Of a stretch of 64,000 bases of DNA, positions 36,201-50,100 are shown piece after piece. Every line of letters begins with the position of its first letter. Within the stretch, counting starts at the first letter, position 1. The DNA comes from Psettodes erumei (Eukaryota > Chordata > Actinopteri > Pleuronectiformes > Psettodidae). The notes beneath the pieces are model-generated. The model had not been told where the DNA came from and searched no databases. It saw only the letters and a program-made list of their open reading frames with translations. Both the position numbers and the translations under genes were made by a program. The stretch is from assembly GCA_016785225.1 (NCBI GenBank), contig JAFBJZ010000874.1, positions 868,001-932,000 on the forward strand, given 5' to 3'.

Positions 36201-37173
36201 ATATTCAGTCTCCCTTTAGGCCATATCATAAATGTCATCATATGCAAAGAAGGATTTCTGAATGCTCCAGGTGTATAAGTAGAGCTGAAAGGCCCTTTAT
36301 CTATTAAAATGACCTTACCACCTTGCACAGCAACTGGCTTCCCTCTTAGATATAACCTTGACATTTAATTTATTATAAAAATAAGTGACACTTACCTTAC
36401 TTGTTTTGCTGTCATGTAAAACAAGACCTGTCATTTTGAAAACTGATAAGACAACAAAAAATGTAGATGCAAAGCAGGCAATCCAATTCTCCTTTGTTTA
36501 TATATACAGTATTTAAGGCTTTTCCACTGTGTGTGTGTTGTTTGTTTGTGTGGTGGGGATGGGGGGGGGTAGTCAAGCCAAGCCATGCTGTGAAGGACAT
36601 GCAGTTGTTTTCCTACAGAATGACCAAGCAATGTAAAGTATTTTACCAGTAACATGAACATAGCTCTGCTCATGCTCTGTTGACAACATTCCCCCTAATT
36701 TCTTTACAATAAATGTATCCTGCCAGTGCAAAGCTTTTACTGTAAAGGAGTTGCAGTAGAAGATGTTCACTTTTGTTTTACCTGTAACAGCAGCTCTAAT
36801 ATGCCTGAAAGCTATCTGGGGTAGACAGTACAATTGGGCTAATATCTGAAAGCAAAAAGTGGAACACAGAAGTACAACTAAAGGCCAAACCACAGAGGTC
36901 CAGGTAGAAGCTACACAAGTACTATAAGATGAATACAAAGTTCTACTCTATTCAGTCCTATTCTCCAGCACACTGTCACGCCTGAAGAACGAGGGGGGAA
37001 CTATCAGAGCAGGCAAGATCAGCTCTGTTACATGTAGGACCACAAAAGGTCAATTAGGAGACACAGCTGTTGGTTGAGCCTTGAATGGTTTGACATGGGA
37101 TTTTGTACAGATGTTCATGTTCCCCAAAGGGTAAAGTTTACTGACTTTGGTCATTCCCAGATTTTCCTATTGC

Positions 37174-37407
37174 TGTTATGGTGTCTGATTGACAGACCAA
37201 AATGCAGACAACAGCCAAAGCATTAAGGTGCAGCACAGATATTTAATTAACACAGAGGGACTTACAGGAACTGACTGACATGCAAAATTGGGAGGTCTAA
37301 AACCTCAGTAGTAGCATCGATCTTAGGAAAGGAGCACAAACCACCATCAGGTTGATTACAAAACATCTGCAAAGCTAACAACAGTCCCATCTGCCTCAGC
37401 TGTAACA
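37174..37407. mobile_element. LTR-like remnant, short
   Basis: A 234-bp unit with TGTTATGGTG at one end and GCTGTAACA at the other, so TG...CA termini with a short inversion. It contains ACCAAAATGCAGACAACAGC and AGGTTGATTACAAAACATC, words that read like the reverse complement of the 3' part of fish LTRs (compare 22790-22966). No matching target duplication is visible at the edges, so this may be an LTR fragment or a non-autonomous element. Confidence 0.35.
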
Positions 37408-40400
37408 ACCCATTTAGTGCTAATTAGCAAATATTAACATCAGCAATATTAGTGAGAGCGTGTTTGCATTCATAAGCATTCGTAAGCTTTTAGATTTTTT
37501 TTACCTTAAAGTTCAACCCCACAATAGCACAATAAACTCTACTTAACTGAGGTCCAGATCTAGAAAAAGAAATCTATGGGTGTAAGCCCTAAAACTATAA
37601 CCTCAATAATAAAATGTACAGTCAATCAAATCCAGCCCTTTGCATCAAATGGCATCATCATGTTTTCTTTGTAATTTATTTAACATGCACTTTAATTATT
37701 CAATGAAATATGCAGTAGAAAAATGGAAATTGTACTTGAAAAAAACATGGCTGGGTACGGTACCCATGCTACCGAGGGGAAAAAAAAGGCTTGAAATCAT
37801 GGGTTTAGAACATTGTGGGTGGAGCTTTGACACAACACAATGACATTACATAAGAATGCATTTTAAAAACCAAGACAACAGAGAAAAAGACATCTGATCT
37901 GCCTTGCAAATTCGACAGATGAGTCAAATCTGAATTTTTATCTAGGAAATATCAAACATTGGGGCAACAAAGAATTTCATGCCATTTTATACCCTTAGCT
38001 TGGACACTGTGTGACTGTCTGTCAGTGCAACAAGCCAAAAATCCCCAGATTATTTTTCAAGGATTTCCCCATGGTGATGGATCAAAGACTCAAGAGAATT
38101 TCATATAAGAAGCTGTATTCTACCTGACCTTGAGAATCACAGTAATTTATTCTCAGCTTTCCACGGAACCAGTACAGCGAATGATATTAACATCTGTTGG
38201 GGCACAGATCAAGAGCATAATGCTGCTTGCGACTTTCTAGCATGAGCTGTATTTAATTGAGATAATCTGATATGGGGTTGAAGACTAAGGTCAGATAGAA
38301 CAAAGAGAAGCTCATGCTCAATATTGTACAAGGATCATAAATTCTTGAATAATATGTCAGAATATTATGTCTGATGTTTTTCCTGTACATTATATATTTG
38401 AGTTTGTAGGTGTTCTCAACAGTTCCTATAAATACTGTATATTTTAATTAACTGTTTTGCATGAGCATGCCATGCTGCCATCACTGTGAATGTGTCTGTG
38501 TAGACAATAACATGGGCTGCTTGAATTTCAAATACAGCAGCACTTCAAGGTAGATGATATGCTGCAAAGTACACAGATGCAGGTCAGTTTCTGCTGTGAC
38601 CAATAAATTTGAGATGATGCTATCAAGTGGACGCAACACAGAACCTTCCTTGACCTAGGATTGTCTGAAAGTTGTTTTGAAGAGTTTTATTCACAGATTA
38701 ATTTTTTTTGCCATGTGTTATGACATTTCTGCTGTACTTTCTTTTAAATATTTATATACATTTTTAAAACACAGCCATAGAAATATACCAATTATCTTCA
38801 TTTATTTTTTATGTTTACAGCTTTTAAGTAACATAATAATAATAATAATAATAATTTTCCATGAATTATATACTGTCCACTTTAGATATTGTAGTCCCTT
38901 TTTCAAGCACTACCAGTCATTAAGAAAAGACTTCTTTTCCCTTTTTGCTCATTTAATAAAAATAAAGTCTCACCACTCAATTGGTGTAATTGAACAACAA
39001 AACTTCACTATCACTATCCATCTGTCTTTTTAATTATAACAATAATGAGCAAGAGAGCAAGAGAGCAAGGAGACAATCTCTGCTCGAGCTTCAACAGTTG
39101 AAAGGAAGAAAGAGGCTCACAAACGTCCCAAGACAAACATTTGGTAGTCTGGCCAATGCATCGATAATAACTGCATATCACATATGATATACAATAACAA
39201 ATGCCTCGTTAAAACCTTTCCCTATTTGCACTAAGGTGGCAGACTATGAATGATTAAAACTGCTGCTTTTGTGATTTAAATAGAGTATACATACAATATA
39301 ATTACACATCATGCTGACTTTTAAATATTTCAGTCATTAATTTCAGATCTGAATCTGTTATCTGCCAAGACATGTGAAAGCTGTATAATTTAACCAGATT
39401 AACAATAAAGAGTGAGTAATTAAGTAATTTGAAGATACTCTAGATAATGAATTAATAATGCCAAATCTCATCAGTCTAAAATAACACTACATTTTTTATC
39501 AATATCATTTGGGAGTTCTAAAATGTCTTCATAATAGGAGAGACACTTGTGTATTTTATTTACTGCTCTTGAACCTAAATCTTCCATTTTTAAAAATAAT
39601 GATTCATATTTCATCGTTACTCCTAAGAAAAATTTTATTTTTAATGGTAAGCTTGTGAAACCTTTGCAACCTTTAATGGACACTTACAGTACTTGTTAAG
39701 TGGTGATCTAATCAATAAAATATTCCATCAACTGTACACTTACCTACAGTGTCCTTTCTGACAAAATCAATAAGGCTCATACAAATGTCTGAAAACCCAA
39801 CTACAAAACCCAGCAGGCACTGGCAATGACATTTAGATAAACGATGACCTCAACTCCTGGAAAAAAATAAATGAAGAATGAAATAGATGAACCAAGGTTA
39901 TGCTGTAAATCAGACCAGCTGCAACAGACTGCGTACGATTTTGAAGTGTTTTCTGAAGGCTAATTTTGTTTCTCATTCCTCTATCATTAGTTCATGACTG
40001 CTCATCACAGATAAGTGTGAGCCAATGAAACTGTGTTTCCAAAGAAGCCAGTAAGCATGTCTAATCCTGTTTTAAAGAACTCAACTGGGGGAAGCTGCCT
40101 TATATCCACTCCACCCAGAACCGAAGCCTGGAGATGCTGGTGCTCCACTAGACCCTGCAGATCTGGACCAGAGAGATGAAGTGTAGCTGAACAGCAAGAT
40201 GCAGATGGTCTCACGGGCTATTCAGCGGGTGCCACAGTGGAGCTTCACTGGAGGCATCAACAGTCTAGTTGTAAACACATTATGTGTGGTCAACACTGGA
40301 GGCGAGGATGGGATCACGGAAGCCACAGACGGGGTGAAAAAAGAAGATAAACTGCACTTCAGGCAGAAGAAGGAAAGAAAGGACAAACAGCCAAGGCCAA

Positions 40401-40479
40401 TTAGACGAAGACAAAAAACAGCAGTGGTGGCTGGTGAGAAAATTTGAGAGTGGTTCTTTTAACCATCTATCATTACATT
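37408..40479. other. Non-genic DNA
   Basis: No gene supported. Includes an (AAT)n run at 38834-38855 and a small GAGCAAGA tandem near 39046-39069. At 40005-40447 there is a GC-richer block in which a 69-codon ORF (-) and an 82-codon ORF (+) are open; the + frame reads VPQWSFTGGINSLVVNTLCV and then a Lys/Arg-rich stretch. I recognise no family. Confidence 0.45.
38834..38855. repeat. (AAT)n microsatellite
   Basis: About seven perfect units. Confidence 0.9.
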
Positions 40480-40740
40480 AGATTAGATTCAACTTTATTG
40501 TCACTACACGTGTCACAAGTACAAGGCAGCGAAATGCAGTTAGCCTCTAACCAGAAAGTGCAAAAGAGTAGTATAGAATATACTGTTCATACTGAACAGA
40601 ATTATGTAACAGAATTACATCACTATCAAAAACTAAGGCTCTGAATTTACACAAGTATACTACAATATGTACAATATTTTAAAGGCAGTGGGCTGTATAA
40701 AAGTATGAACAGTAGTGAAGTGAAAGTGCACTAACAGGAT
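40480..40740 (+). repeat. Fish-type short dispersed repeat (TTCAACTTTATTGTCA)
   Basis: Begins ATTAGATTAGATTCAACTTT, followed by ATTGTCACTACACGTGTCAC, AAGTACAAGGCAGCGAAATG and GCCTCTAACCAGAAAGTGCA, then an AT-rich part with TATAAAAGTATGAACAGTAG. I recall this as a very frequent repeat of spiny-rayed fishes. It is non-coding and its class is unknown to me. It shares a skeleton with the repeat at 14307-14520. Confidence 0.55.
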
Positions 40741-43700
40741 CAACAGGATTAAATTACAGTAAAAAAATATGGCTATGAATTTAAATACAATATTACAGTA
40801 ACCATTCTAATCTGGTATACCATTAAAAAAGCATAATTAATGCAAAGCAATTATTGCAGCATTTAACACAACATGAATGAACTGGCATAGAAAGAAGAAT
40901 GTCGACACTGCTTATATATTGGGTTTATGTTAAAGTTTCACTAATCAACATTTATTCCTTACAATTTATTTCCAAACACAGTGTACACTACCTATCAAGA
41001 GCTAAAACAAATAGCATATCAGTGATGTGAGTGTCTAGCTGGTGATCATAGCAGAGCACATGTAGCTAAGAAGAGATGCCAACAAGAATTAGTGGAGACC
41101 AAAGCAGGGCTAAAAGGAGAGTGAATACTTGACTTTGATTCATTAGGCAGCCAAAAACACCACTCTAAATAAATATCAAATGTAGCTGTTCTAAGCCTGC
41201 TGAATGTTTAAATCGATGACTGCACATTCAGCATAATCAGTCTTTAAGGTGACTATTGGGTTGAAAGCTTGTTTCACTGCTGCCACAAGTGGTCAAAAAG
41301 AAGAAAAAAAAGATGCAAATTTCACTCACAGGCAACATTTGAAGAAAAAGGAGATCAAATCTAAATTGTTATTTTGACAAATCTATTTTTCTATTTTTTT
41401 CTGATTTTCAAATCTATCATATTCCTTCACATGACAGAGTGACAAAGATTATAGAACACTTTAGAAATAGAACACTTTCTTTTTGCAATCAGCCAATAAC
41501 AGAATTTCATACTGATTGGATAACCTTTCAATACAAGCACAGAATTTGCGTTTGTCATATTGCTCAGTTTCTACAGTGCACGGTGCTATAATAACCTTCT
41601 TTTCCTAAGCATTAATTTTTTCAGCCACATAAGCAGTGTGGCTGTAGGGATGGCAGTTTTGGTCACTCTGCCCCCCTCTATGTCTGCAACACAATTTCAA
41701 CAAGGGTACTGGTTTTGTACTATCTCCACATGATTAACCCATTTTATCTCAAGCCCTGAAGCACCTTATAAGTAAAGATTGATTTTTCATTCTCCCCAAA
41801 TGCCTCCACAATTGTCCCTAAAGAACTTAAAGAACAACACTGGAAAAGCAGCAAAAGATCCAATCAAAATTAGTAATAACACTACATATATGTATACTGC
41901 ATGTATATGCATATGTCTGTGCAAGACACAAAGCTAAGATCTTTGTCCATTATATTTTCTTTTGCCTTTTGGGAACATAAGAAAAACAACACCCACTGAT
42001 GTTTAGACAACAGGAAATGAGATTATGGCAAAATATGTACAGACCTTGTCAGCATCTAAAATACTACCACTTTTCATAACCGTGAGGAGGAACATTTCAC
42101 TTTCTGCAGAAAGCTCATCTCATAACACAGCATTTGCATGTTTCAAGGGGTGACAATGTCATTTGCATAAATTTAATGAGTCTTTCAAAGGATAAAAAAA
42201 AAACTGTGGACACCTGCGGAAACAAGCTGACATTGTTCAAAGGCCTTTTTTTCCCTCATTACTCACAATATTGGCCTTGGCTTGCAGACAAAGCACTGTT
42301 ACAAAGATAATCAGGAGGTTTGACATCTCCGTCACTGAGAGGTTGTTTTCTTTGGGAGGAAAAATGCGCACAGGAGATGGAATTTTATCCCCGCTAAATG
42401 GATGACATAGATAGTTAGGATGATACTGGAATGAAGACTTGTTTCTATGGGACGGAATGGCAATCACTAGTCACCAAGACCAGTGTGTTATGGGCTAGAA
42501 ATGCAAGGCACCACAGCCTGTGGTATTTTGATGAAAGCAGTTCAACTGTCAACAACCAAATGTGTAAACTAATTACCAGGGTAAGCTGATTTACTGGTTC
42601 AAGCTCCCCACAGCAGTGACTCTCCACAAGTACAGTGTACGATTGTTAAACTGAGAAAAGGTACATGTTCTGGGTAGATACACCAGAGACTGTGTAAATG
42701 AATGGGATTGAGTGTATGGAAATGAAATAAATGTGCTCCTCTTATTGGAAAGTGCTCTGTGAATTCCAATGAGAGGAAGATGGTCTCTGGCAACCACAGT
42801 GAGGATTTACAACCTCTCCATCAGTCGGGCCTCTAATGTGGATCTATGACATGGTGCCACACAGGGTAGCACAGACCTTTTGTCTTCATATCAGCACATA
42901 TGGGATGAAAGTCTATGCAAGCACTTCAGAGATGGCATTTGTGAAAACTGTGGCTATGTACTTTGTCATGGTCATTTACATTTTTTAGCAGCTCCTCCTG
43001 TTTGTGCAGTTATAGTCGGCAGCTTATTGTTCTCTCTCCTGAGTCATTTATTAAATACTGATGAAACAATGGTGACACATAAGCTCTCCTTTGTCAGGCC
43101 CGAGCTAAGTTAATTAATTAGCAATCCATGCTGCAGTGCCAGGAGGTTGTTGATTGTATCGTTCTAAGCCGTCATCCTGTGTAAATTGACTGAGATTGAG
43201 ATCTAACAGGGCTTTGACCTGGATCCCTGCCGAACAACCTGATGTGTAAAACATTGATGTGGGGATTTAGCTGGAGGAGGCTAGAGGACATGTTATCTTT
43301 AGCCATTTCATCAGCTTCATTAGCCCAGGGAGGCAAATGCAGCAGTGGTCAGATACTCACCTTGGTGTTTTATTATTTTTATTTTTTGATAACTGTGGGA
43401 TTGATGTGCAACCTTGAAAAGTCCTTTAAGCGCATTATTCTGCTTTCACACCTCATATCAAAGCCTAAAAGATTTCAGCAAACTAATTTAAACACAACTG
43501 AAACACAATAATGAATTTTATTTGTCAGTCCAAACTTTTTCTTCCACTATGTCCTTTAGTATTTGAGTTTGTCCCCACAGAGATAACCTCCTCTGAAACA
43601 ATTCACACAGTTTTGCCATGGCTTTCAGCACTTTAGATTGTTATTCAGTCGCAGTATGCAACCAACAATATTCAGGAGGTGCCTTGTGACCTGCTCATTC

Positions 43701-46700
43701 TTTTAATGAAAACACAAGCACAAAACTGCATAGGGCAATTGGTTCCATATCCTCAGTAGAAAAAAAGTGACATTGGTGGTCACACCGAAGTGGTTTGTGA
43801 ATGCAACACCATCTCCATGGGCCATCTGCTGCTGTAAGGCACAGTGACTGTTGAGTGAGCAGGCCTCATGGGCCCCAGAAGGAGGTTAGATGTCTGCTCA
43901 TTCTCATTTCACATGCTCTTGGACATAATAAAAAAAGAACAGCAGCTACCTTCACATGCTGATACACAGTCAGAAAAGATTTTGACAGAATGGTTTTGAT
44001 TGCTTGCATATTTATACTACAATCATATATACCCTAGTCAGTGACTGTATTAACAGACAAACTAGCAGAAAAACTTAATTCCACTTCACTCCAGTAGCAA
44101 TATTGTTTTCAATCAACGATCAAAACTGTTGGGATTAAAGTAGAGTTATGTGGTCTTATATAGTAGCACATAGCTCCCACATACTCACCCTCCACCTCAT
44201 TATATATTTGCAATAAAATCACAAAGAAGTGCTTCAAAACAACAACCCTATAAATCATACCTTCATTAGGGTTTTTGAATAGTGTTTAGATTCTTTTTCA
44301 TTTCAATTTATTGAAGCACTAACTCCAGGAACTGTGCAGATGTCATAAGGGAGTGGTTGCAAGGGTCCACATACTAAGACTAAAAATAAATATAGATAAA
44401 TATATCCCAAATATATAAATATATCCTTTTTTATACATTTTGCAAAACCTCTCATTTATGAAACTATTCAGACCATTTGCTGTAGTACTCCAAACTGTTG
44501 TCAGGTTCATTCTATTCTAATTATCCTATCATGGAGTCCATCTAGTTCCATCTTGAATGGTTTCATAATGGTTCTCTTCTTTTAAGGAAAGTACTCTGGA
44601 GAAGCTTTTGTAGGATTTCAATAGGCTTTCACATGCCGGCATTACATACTGTAAGTGTCTCTCATTAACTTTACACTGTGTTTGCTTAGCAGGTTTCAGT
44701 GTCTGACATTAATGATGTGCTCTCCTTATTCATAACGGGGGGGTCACCTGAGTGACAAACAGTCAGAAAAATACTAATGAAGGTTTCTGCTGGCATTATT
44801 TAATGGGCTTTGCTGCCTCACTGAATATGCTCATATCGTATTATTTTAGTCAGTATGTGATTAGCCTCCCATAAGCCCTGGTTTCTAGCTGTGCCAAATA
44901 ATCCCCTGTGCTTCCCACAGAGAGACATCAAACTGAACTGGGTCTGCTTAGACAGCCTGCTTGAAATTTCACAAAATAACTTTAACAGTTTAACCTCTGG
45001 GGAAGCTCCAGTGGTGATTAATTTTCCTCCCTTTACAGTATTGTAATTGTTCACACCGGGGGGGGCAGTCAACATTACCAAAGGCCACAAACTCATGACC
45101 CTCTTCAATTCAAAGTGATTACCACTCCTCAAGGAAACCTGTGCAATTATGTATAATTGCAACTTCAGAGCATATGTATGGCCTCTTACAGTATACTGTA
45201 TGTGGTTTGCTGTGCATCAGATTTCATCTTGTCAAAACAAACACTGTTTAAATTATATAATTTTGACCTTTAAGTCAGGCTGTATTAATGAACTGAGTTA
45301 ATTAAGTGTATTGTTGCTTGTGAGCATGACAAGAAAGAGGTGAAATGAAAATGTACAATTGCTGTATGAAAAATATTATGCCTGCATGGGCTAAATGCAG
45401 GAGCAGTCCTGTCTGATATGTATTGACCTTTGTGACCCTGTCAAAGACTGGAGCACCAATCTGGACTCCTCTACAAGTCAGGTACATGCTTTTTGACGAG
45501 ACTTTTTGGGCAGCTGGCAGTGGCACAGCTTTATGAGAGATGAGAACTGGGGACAAAATGAGCAATGTTAAAGACCTGCCTTTGTGTTTACAGATCTACT
45601 TTGGACAAGGTGATTACCTACAAAAAATTGAAGTAAAGATATTGTGTTGCAGGCACTGATAATGTACAGACATTCAGAAAGCTACTTGTTGCACTATGTT
45701 CTCCCATAAGGAGCCTTCTCACATTATGATATTAATAATAATCATGACAATATCATGACACCTATTTTTAAATGCGTACTTAAATGTTGTGATTTTGAGA
45801 GCAATTGCCCTTCTGCATCAATGACAGACATGACAAGTCACTACAAAGATTTCAGGGTCAGCAGCAATGTAAAGAAATCTCAACAAAGTGCTTGTCAGAT
45901 TGTCAAACAGTGTCCAGAGGTTTCTCCCCCCACACTATTCAGACATTGAAAGTAAGCACCCAGCATGTTTTGCAACCTTCTGAAACCAACAATTTAGCAA
46001 GCCTTTCACACAGTTGAGAGAGTACACACAATTTTAACTTCTCTCTCAAGCTTGTTTCAGTCTTGAGACAACTGCTCTGGCTACTTTTCATGAGTAAAAC
46101 TGAAACCTGCAGCATGACTGTGTGTGCTTTCACCCCCATTTGTATGATTCAGCACATCTTGCCACTTTCTATGATGGTATAGAGTCTTTTCAACTTCTCT
46201 TCTTCAAGAGATGACGTTCACGGAAAACAACATTCCTTTTTATGTGTTTGCTTCACTACACCACATGAGCTGTGTCATTTGAAGCACCCTTTGGTCAAGG
46301 TTGAGTAATACAAAACGCTAAAGAAATTAAGTAATGATCCTTTTTGTAATGAAAGCAATGAAAATTAAAATTTTTGCTGCTGTTCTAATAATATAAAATA
46401 AATGTGCTGAAGGATTACTCCATATTTCCAGTAAAATACATGTACATGAAGCTTAATAAAAATAAATAAGCCATTAATTATTAATTAATAAAGAGTGAAA
46501 TCAACACATTTCTAAACTACCCAAAACATTGTCCAAAATTAGTGCGATGAACTTCATGTACCAATACATGCATTACAGCAAGTATATTTCCTTTAATTTA
46601 CTAATTTACTGCTTTGCTAATTTACTAATTTTACTAATCAAGCGCACTGCTGTTTTGGCTTGCACTCCATTGGCCCATAAGACAGATAATTCATAATTTA

Positions 46701-47033
46701 AAACAATACTAGAAATGTCAAAATATTTCAAGATTTGTTATTTACTAAATTTAAAAAATCTGGCACAAAATTTTGGCACATATCAAAATATATTCTTAGC
46801 TATTAAGTGGAAAGTAAATTTCCTGATAGACAGAGCCACTCTGATTTAAGTCCCCAGCACTGCAGCAAGTAGCAAGTTTCTGTAGTGTGAGATAAATGAA
46901 GGCCCTCCAGCTGGTGCTGTCACATAGCTTGGACTGTGTTAATTCAAACACTAATAACGTGTAAATAAAAAGCACAATGCGGAGAGCACTGTAATAAATT
47001 ATCGCAAGAGTATCTGTAGTCCACATAAATGTA

Positions 47034-47038
<5 letters not shown>
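40741..47038. other. Non-genic DNA with possible regulatory blocks
   Basis: No gene supported. Several GC-richer blocks contain clustered ATTA/TAAT, ATTTGCAT and CAAAGG-like words: about 42110-42480 (with CATTTGCATAAATTTAATGA), 42960-43240 (with GTTAATTAATTAGC) and 44800-45120. These are candidates for conserved non-coding elements on composition alone. ORFs to 114 codons are incidental. Confidence 0.45.

Positions 47039-47113
<75 letters not shown>
47039..47113. repeat. (TA)n microsatellite, 75 bp
   Basis: Perfect dinucleotide run of about 37 units. The isoleucine/tyrosine repeat in the minus-strand ORF across it is an artefact. Confidence 0.95.
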
Positions 47114-47115
<2 letters not shown>

Positions 47116-50100
47116 CCAACAATAATAGTAATGTAGATATGGTGCTGTCTGTGCTGTCTGCTATACTAAACTTTTTGTACCTGATGGCTCCATCACTGTC
47201 TATCTATTTATTTATGTATTTATTCATTTTTTTATTTATGGGGGGGTTAATTGAGCATTGCCTGTGTATAGACTTATCAGTGAAGCATGTTATAATTTCT
47301 GAAGATGCACATTGGAACTGTGTGAGCTTCCTTCCAAAAGAAGTTGCATTAAGCATTTGTTGATTCAAGATGTACTTCAACTTGTAGAGGAATGTCCTCT
47401 TGAAGTGACAAGGAATAAAAAAAATGTGGATCTTCTCTACTGGAGTAGCAGTGTCTTCCATGAAATAATGGCTGAAAACACATCAATAGGTTCCTCAAAT
47501 TGTTCGTTTAATGTGACCTGCTCTCAATAAAGCAAGAGGGTGTAGGGAAACCCTTATCTACTGCATGGCCACTTAACCAAAGCATTGAAACTGTCACCAA
47601 TGACCCATCAAGTCCCTTGGCTGTCAAGAGCCAGCAGCCTGGAATGTCCAGCTTGTATCCCTTCGTGGGCTGTGAGCACAGCTTGGACAAATATAAACCC
47701 TTGATAACTATCAGCACACCATTTGCGGCCACAACCCCCTTTTTAAACCAATCACCCTGGCAGTCACCAACTCTTAACCTTACAATGAACTCGGACACAA
47801 ACACACATATACACACATGCACACATACAAATGTAACACAGGAACTAAAGCACATGGCTCAGATGCCCTTCCACTTATATCCAAACAAAGAGCTGGAAAA
47901 ATCTGGACTACAAAACATACATAGCTGTGATCAGTTTGCATGTTTATGTGTCAGCTTCAGTTAAACAATTGTTCCCCTATTCGTATGTCAAGAGGAACAC
48001 TTCATTCTTGGTAGCACAAAGATCATGTTTAGCCTCATTCTGCTTGTCGATCTATATCTATCTCAAAATGTTTAAATTTACAATTAGAAATACAATAATG
48101 TGATTGTCATCAGATTGAGATCATGCTCAGTCATTTTCAGTACATTACTGTGTTCAACCAGTAATTATGCCTGAATCCCCATAAGAATCACATCAGTCAC
48201 AAATTCCTACATGTGATAAAGTGGGTGAGAACTCTCCTTTTAGTCACCACTCTGTCCTTTACATGTTCATCTTCCACATTATACAATGTTCTATATGAGT
48301 TCATTTTGCTATACTTTACCATTGTATTTGTAACATTGTATCACTTACTATCTGGGTTCATGGCTTTGGCATTTTTTTATAGTATTAGTATTTTGTTATA
48401 TATCAAAGAACACAACCATATGTTAGTTTCAGGTTTGCAGGTTTTTGTGTCTTTCTCCATACTAACCAATGTCTGTTACTTTGTTTGGATGCAATATGCA
48501 GGACCATTATTTGGGAGGTGGCCACCCAGCATTTCCTGGTTTTATGGTATCAATGATGTCATGGCTGACATCAGTGGGCCAAACCAAGTGGTAGGTTTTA
48601 TTTTCTGTGATGCATTTTTAAAAGTGTTAGTTGATGTAAGTAAATGACCCAGGAAATGAGTCCATGAATTTCATTTGATTTATTCTTCATTTTTTGATCA
48701 TAGATCAAAACAAGGCTACAAGAGGAGTGAATCATATCCTTTTAATTGTACAATGACAGAAAAAAATACTTCCACTGTTTTGCTTCCACTTCACCACTTC
48801 AAGGTTGGCTAACTTTGAATCCTCTTTTAGATTGAAATGCTGCTTTTAGATTAACTTTCTTACACAATTTTCTATTATATGTAATTTCTATTTAATCCAT
48901 AGAATGAAAATGTACTTGTTCCAGTTCAAATGTTAAATGACATCATTCCCTTAAAAATAATAATGTTACATCTTAACTAAACTGACAGATTTATATTCCT
49001 AAATGGATATAATTAAAAATTTAGAACGTTTCTGCATATATATCATTCAATATGTCCATTCTGTTGGGATATCTTACATTTACTTATCTCATGTCATCCT
49101 CTATTAACCATAGATAACCATTTTTCTTTCATAATGCATCATTTTCAGGGGAAGGATTAATTCATGGATATGTATGATGGACCTTGTTATTCTGCAATGG
49201 TGCTGACCTCAGGTTCAAAGATGAAACAGACTCTGGCTGGGATAATTTAAACCTGCTGCCCTGGAGAGTCCATCCCAAAGTAGTCATTTGGAAGATTTTC
49301 AAATGGTTGGGAGATGCCTTCAGTTAGTTAAAAATTAATTTCACATGATTAATTGACACCCTTGATAAGATGATCTTAACAGGCCGGTGTGGTGGTTGAA
49401 GACTGGTATTTCATTTAGAGAAGCCAAACAATGATAGTCATCAAAATCTTTAAGTTTATTGTCTATTATCATTTTAACTCTCATTCCTGTGAAAGATTAA
49501 TCATCTCCAACTGCTCTTTATTGTTATATTGGTAGGACTGAAAGTTTGTTATAAAGTTATATGAAATAAATAAATAAAAAAAGTAATATGATAATATGAA
49601 TAAATAAAAAAATAAGTGACTGCATGGACATGACTTTCATTTTTTTTTTAACAATGTGGATCTGTCCTTGCCTTGTCTAAGTGGTGCATTTGGTCACTAG
49701 ATGTGGCCAAGGTGACTAATTTAAGTCATAACTGGAGCATGTTCACTTAGGGACTGCAACTCCAGGGTCCACTGTGTCAGTATTGTCAGTAATGCTGCTA
49801 CTGAATGAAAGGCAGTTGCAACTTTATAGGGCCAGTATGGTCAATTCAGAGAAAATCATTAAGGACCAGAGAGGCTTGGACATGATCTTCTATCATTCTT
49901 TTCTCAAATAACTTTTTGTCTCTTCTTTTCTGGGTTTAAATGGTCTTCTGTATCCTATACAACAAAACAGGAGACATTTTCATTGGTGATCATCAGTCCA
50001 AAGGAGAGGGGGGAGAAGTGGCAGTAACTTGCAGGCCAGTCTCAGGTCATTCACTGGAATTAATATGTGGCCACTGGAGGTCAGTGATATGGGGATTGCT

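Larger units (their letters stand above)
30241..37173. other. Non-genic DNA
   Basis: About 7 kb with no supported gene. It holds a poly-A run at 31464-31483 (with an ACAACAA tail), a local duplication of GTCTGCCCTGTRAA near 32281-32311, a stretch at 33120-33210 with CCTAAACCTAA/CTAACC words, and GC-richer blocks at about 35340-35530 and 35990-36110 that could be regulatory. The 126-codon ORF at 32833-33213 (-) shows no domain. A G9-G10 run occurs near 36560. Confidence 0.5.

Noticed and set aside
46796..47122. 108-codon ORF with Ile-Tyr repeats
   Set aside because: It is the translation of the (TA)n microsatellite, not a protein.
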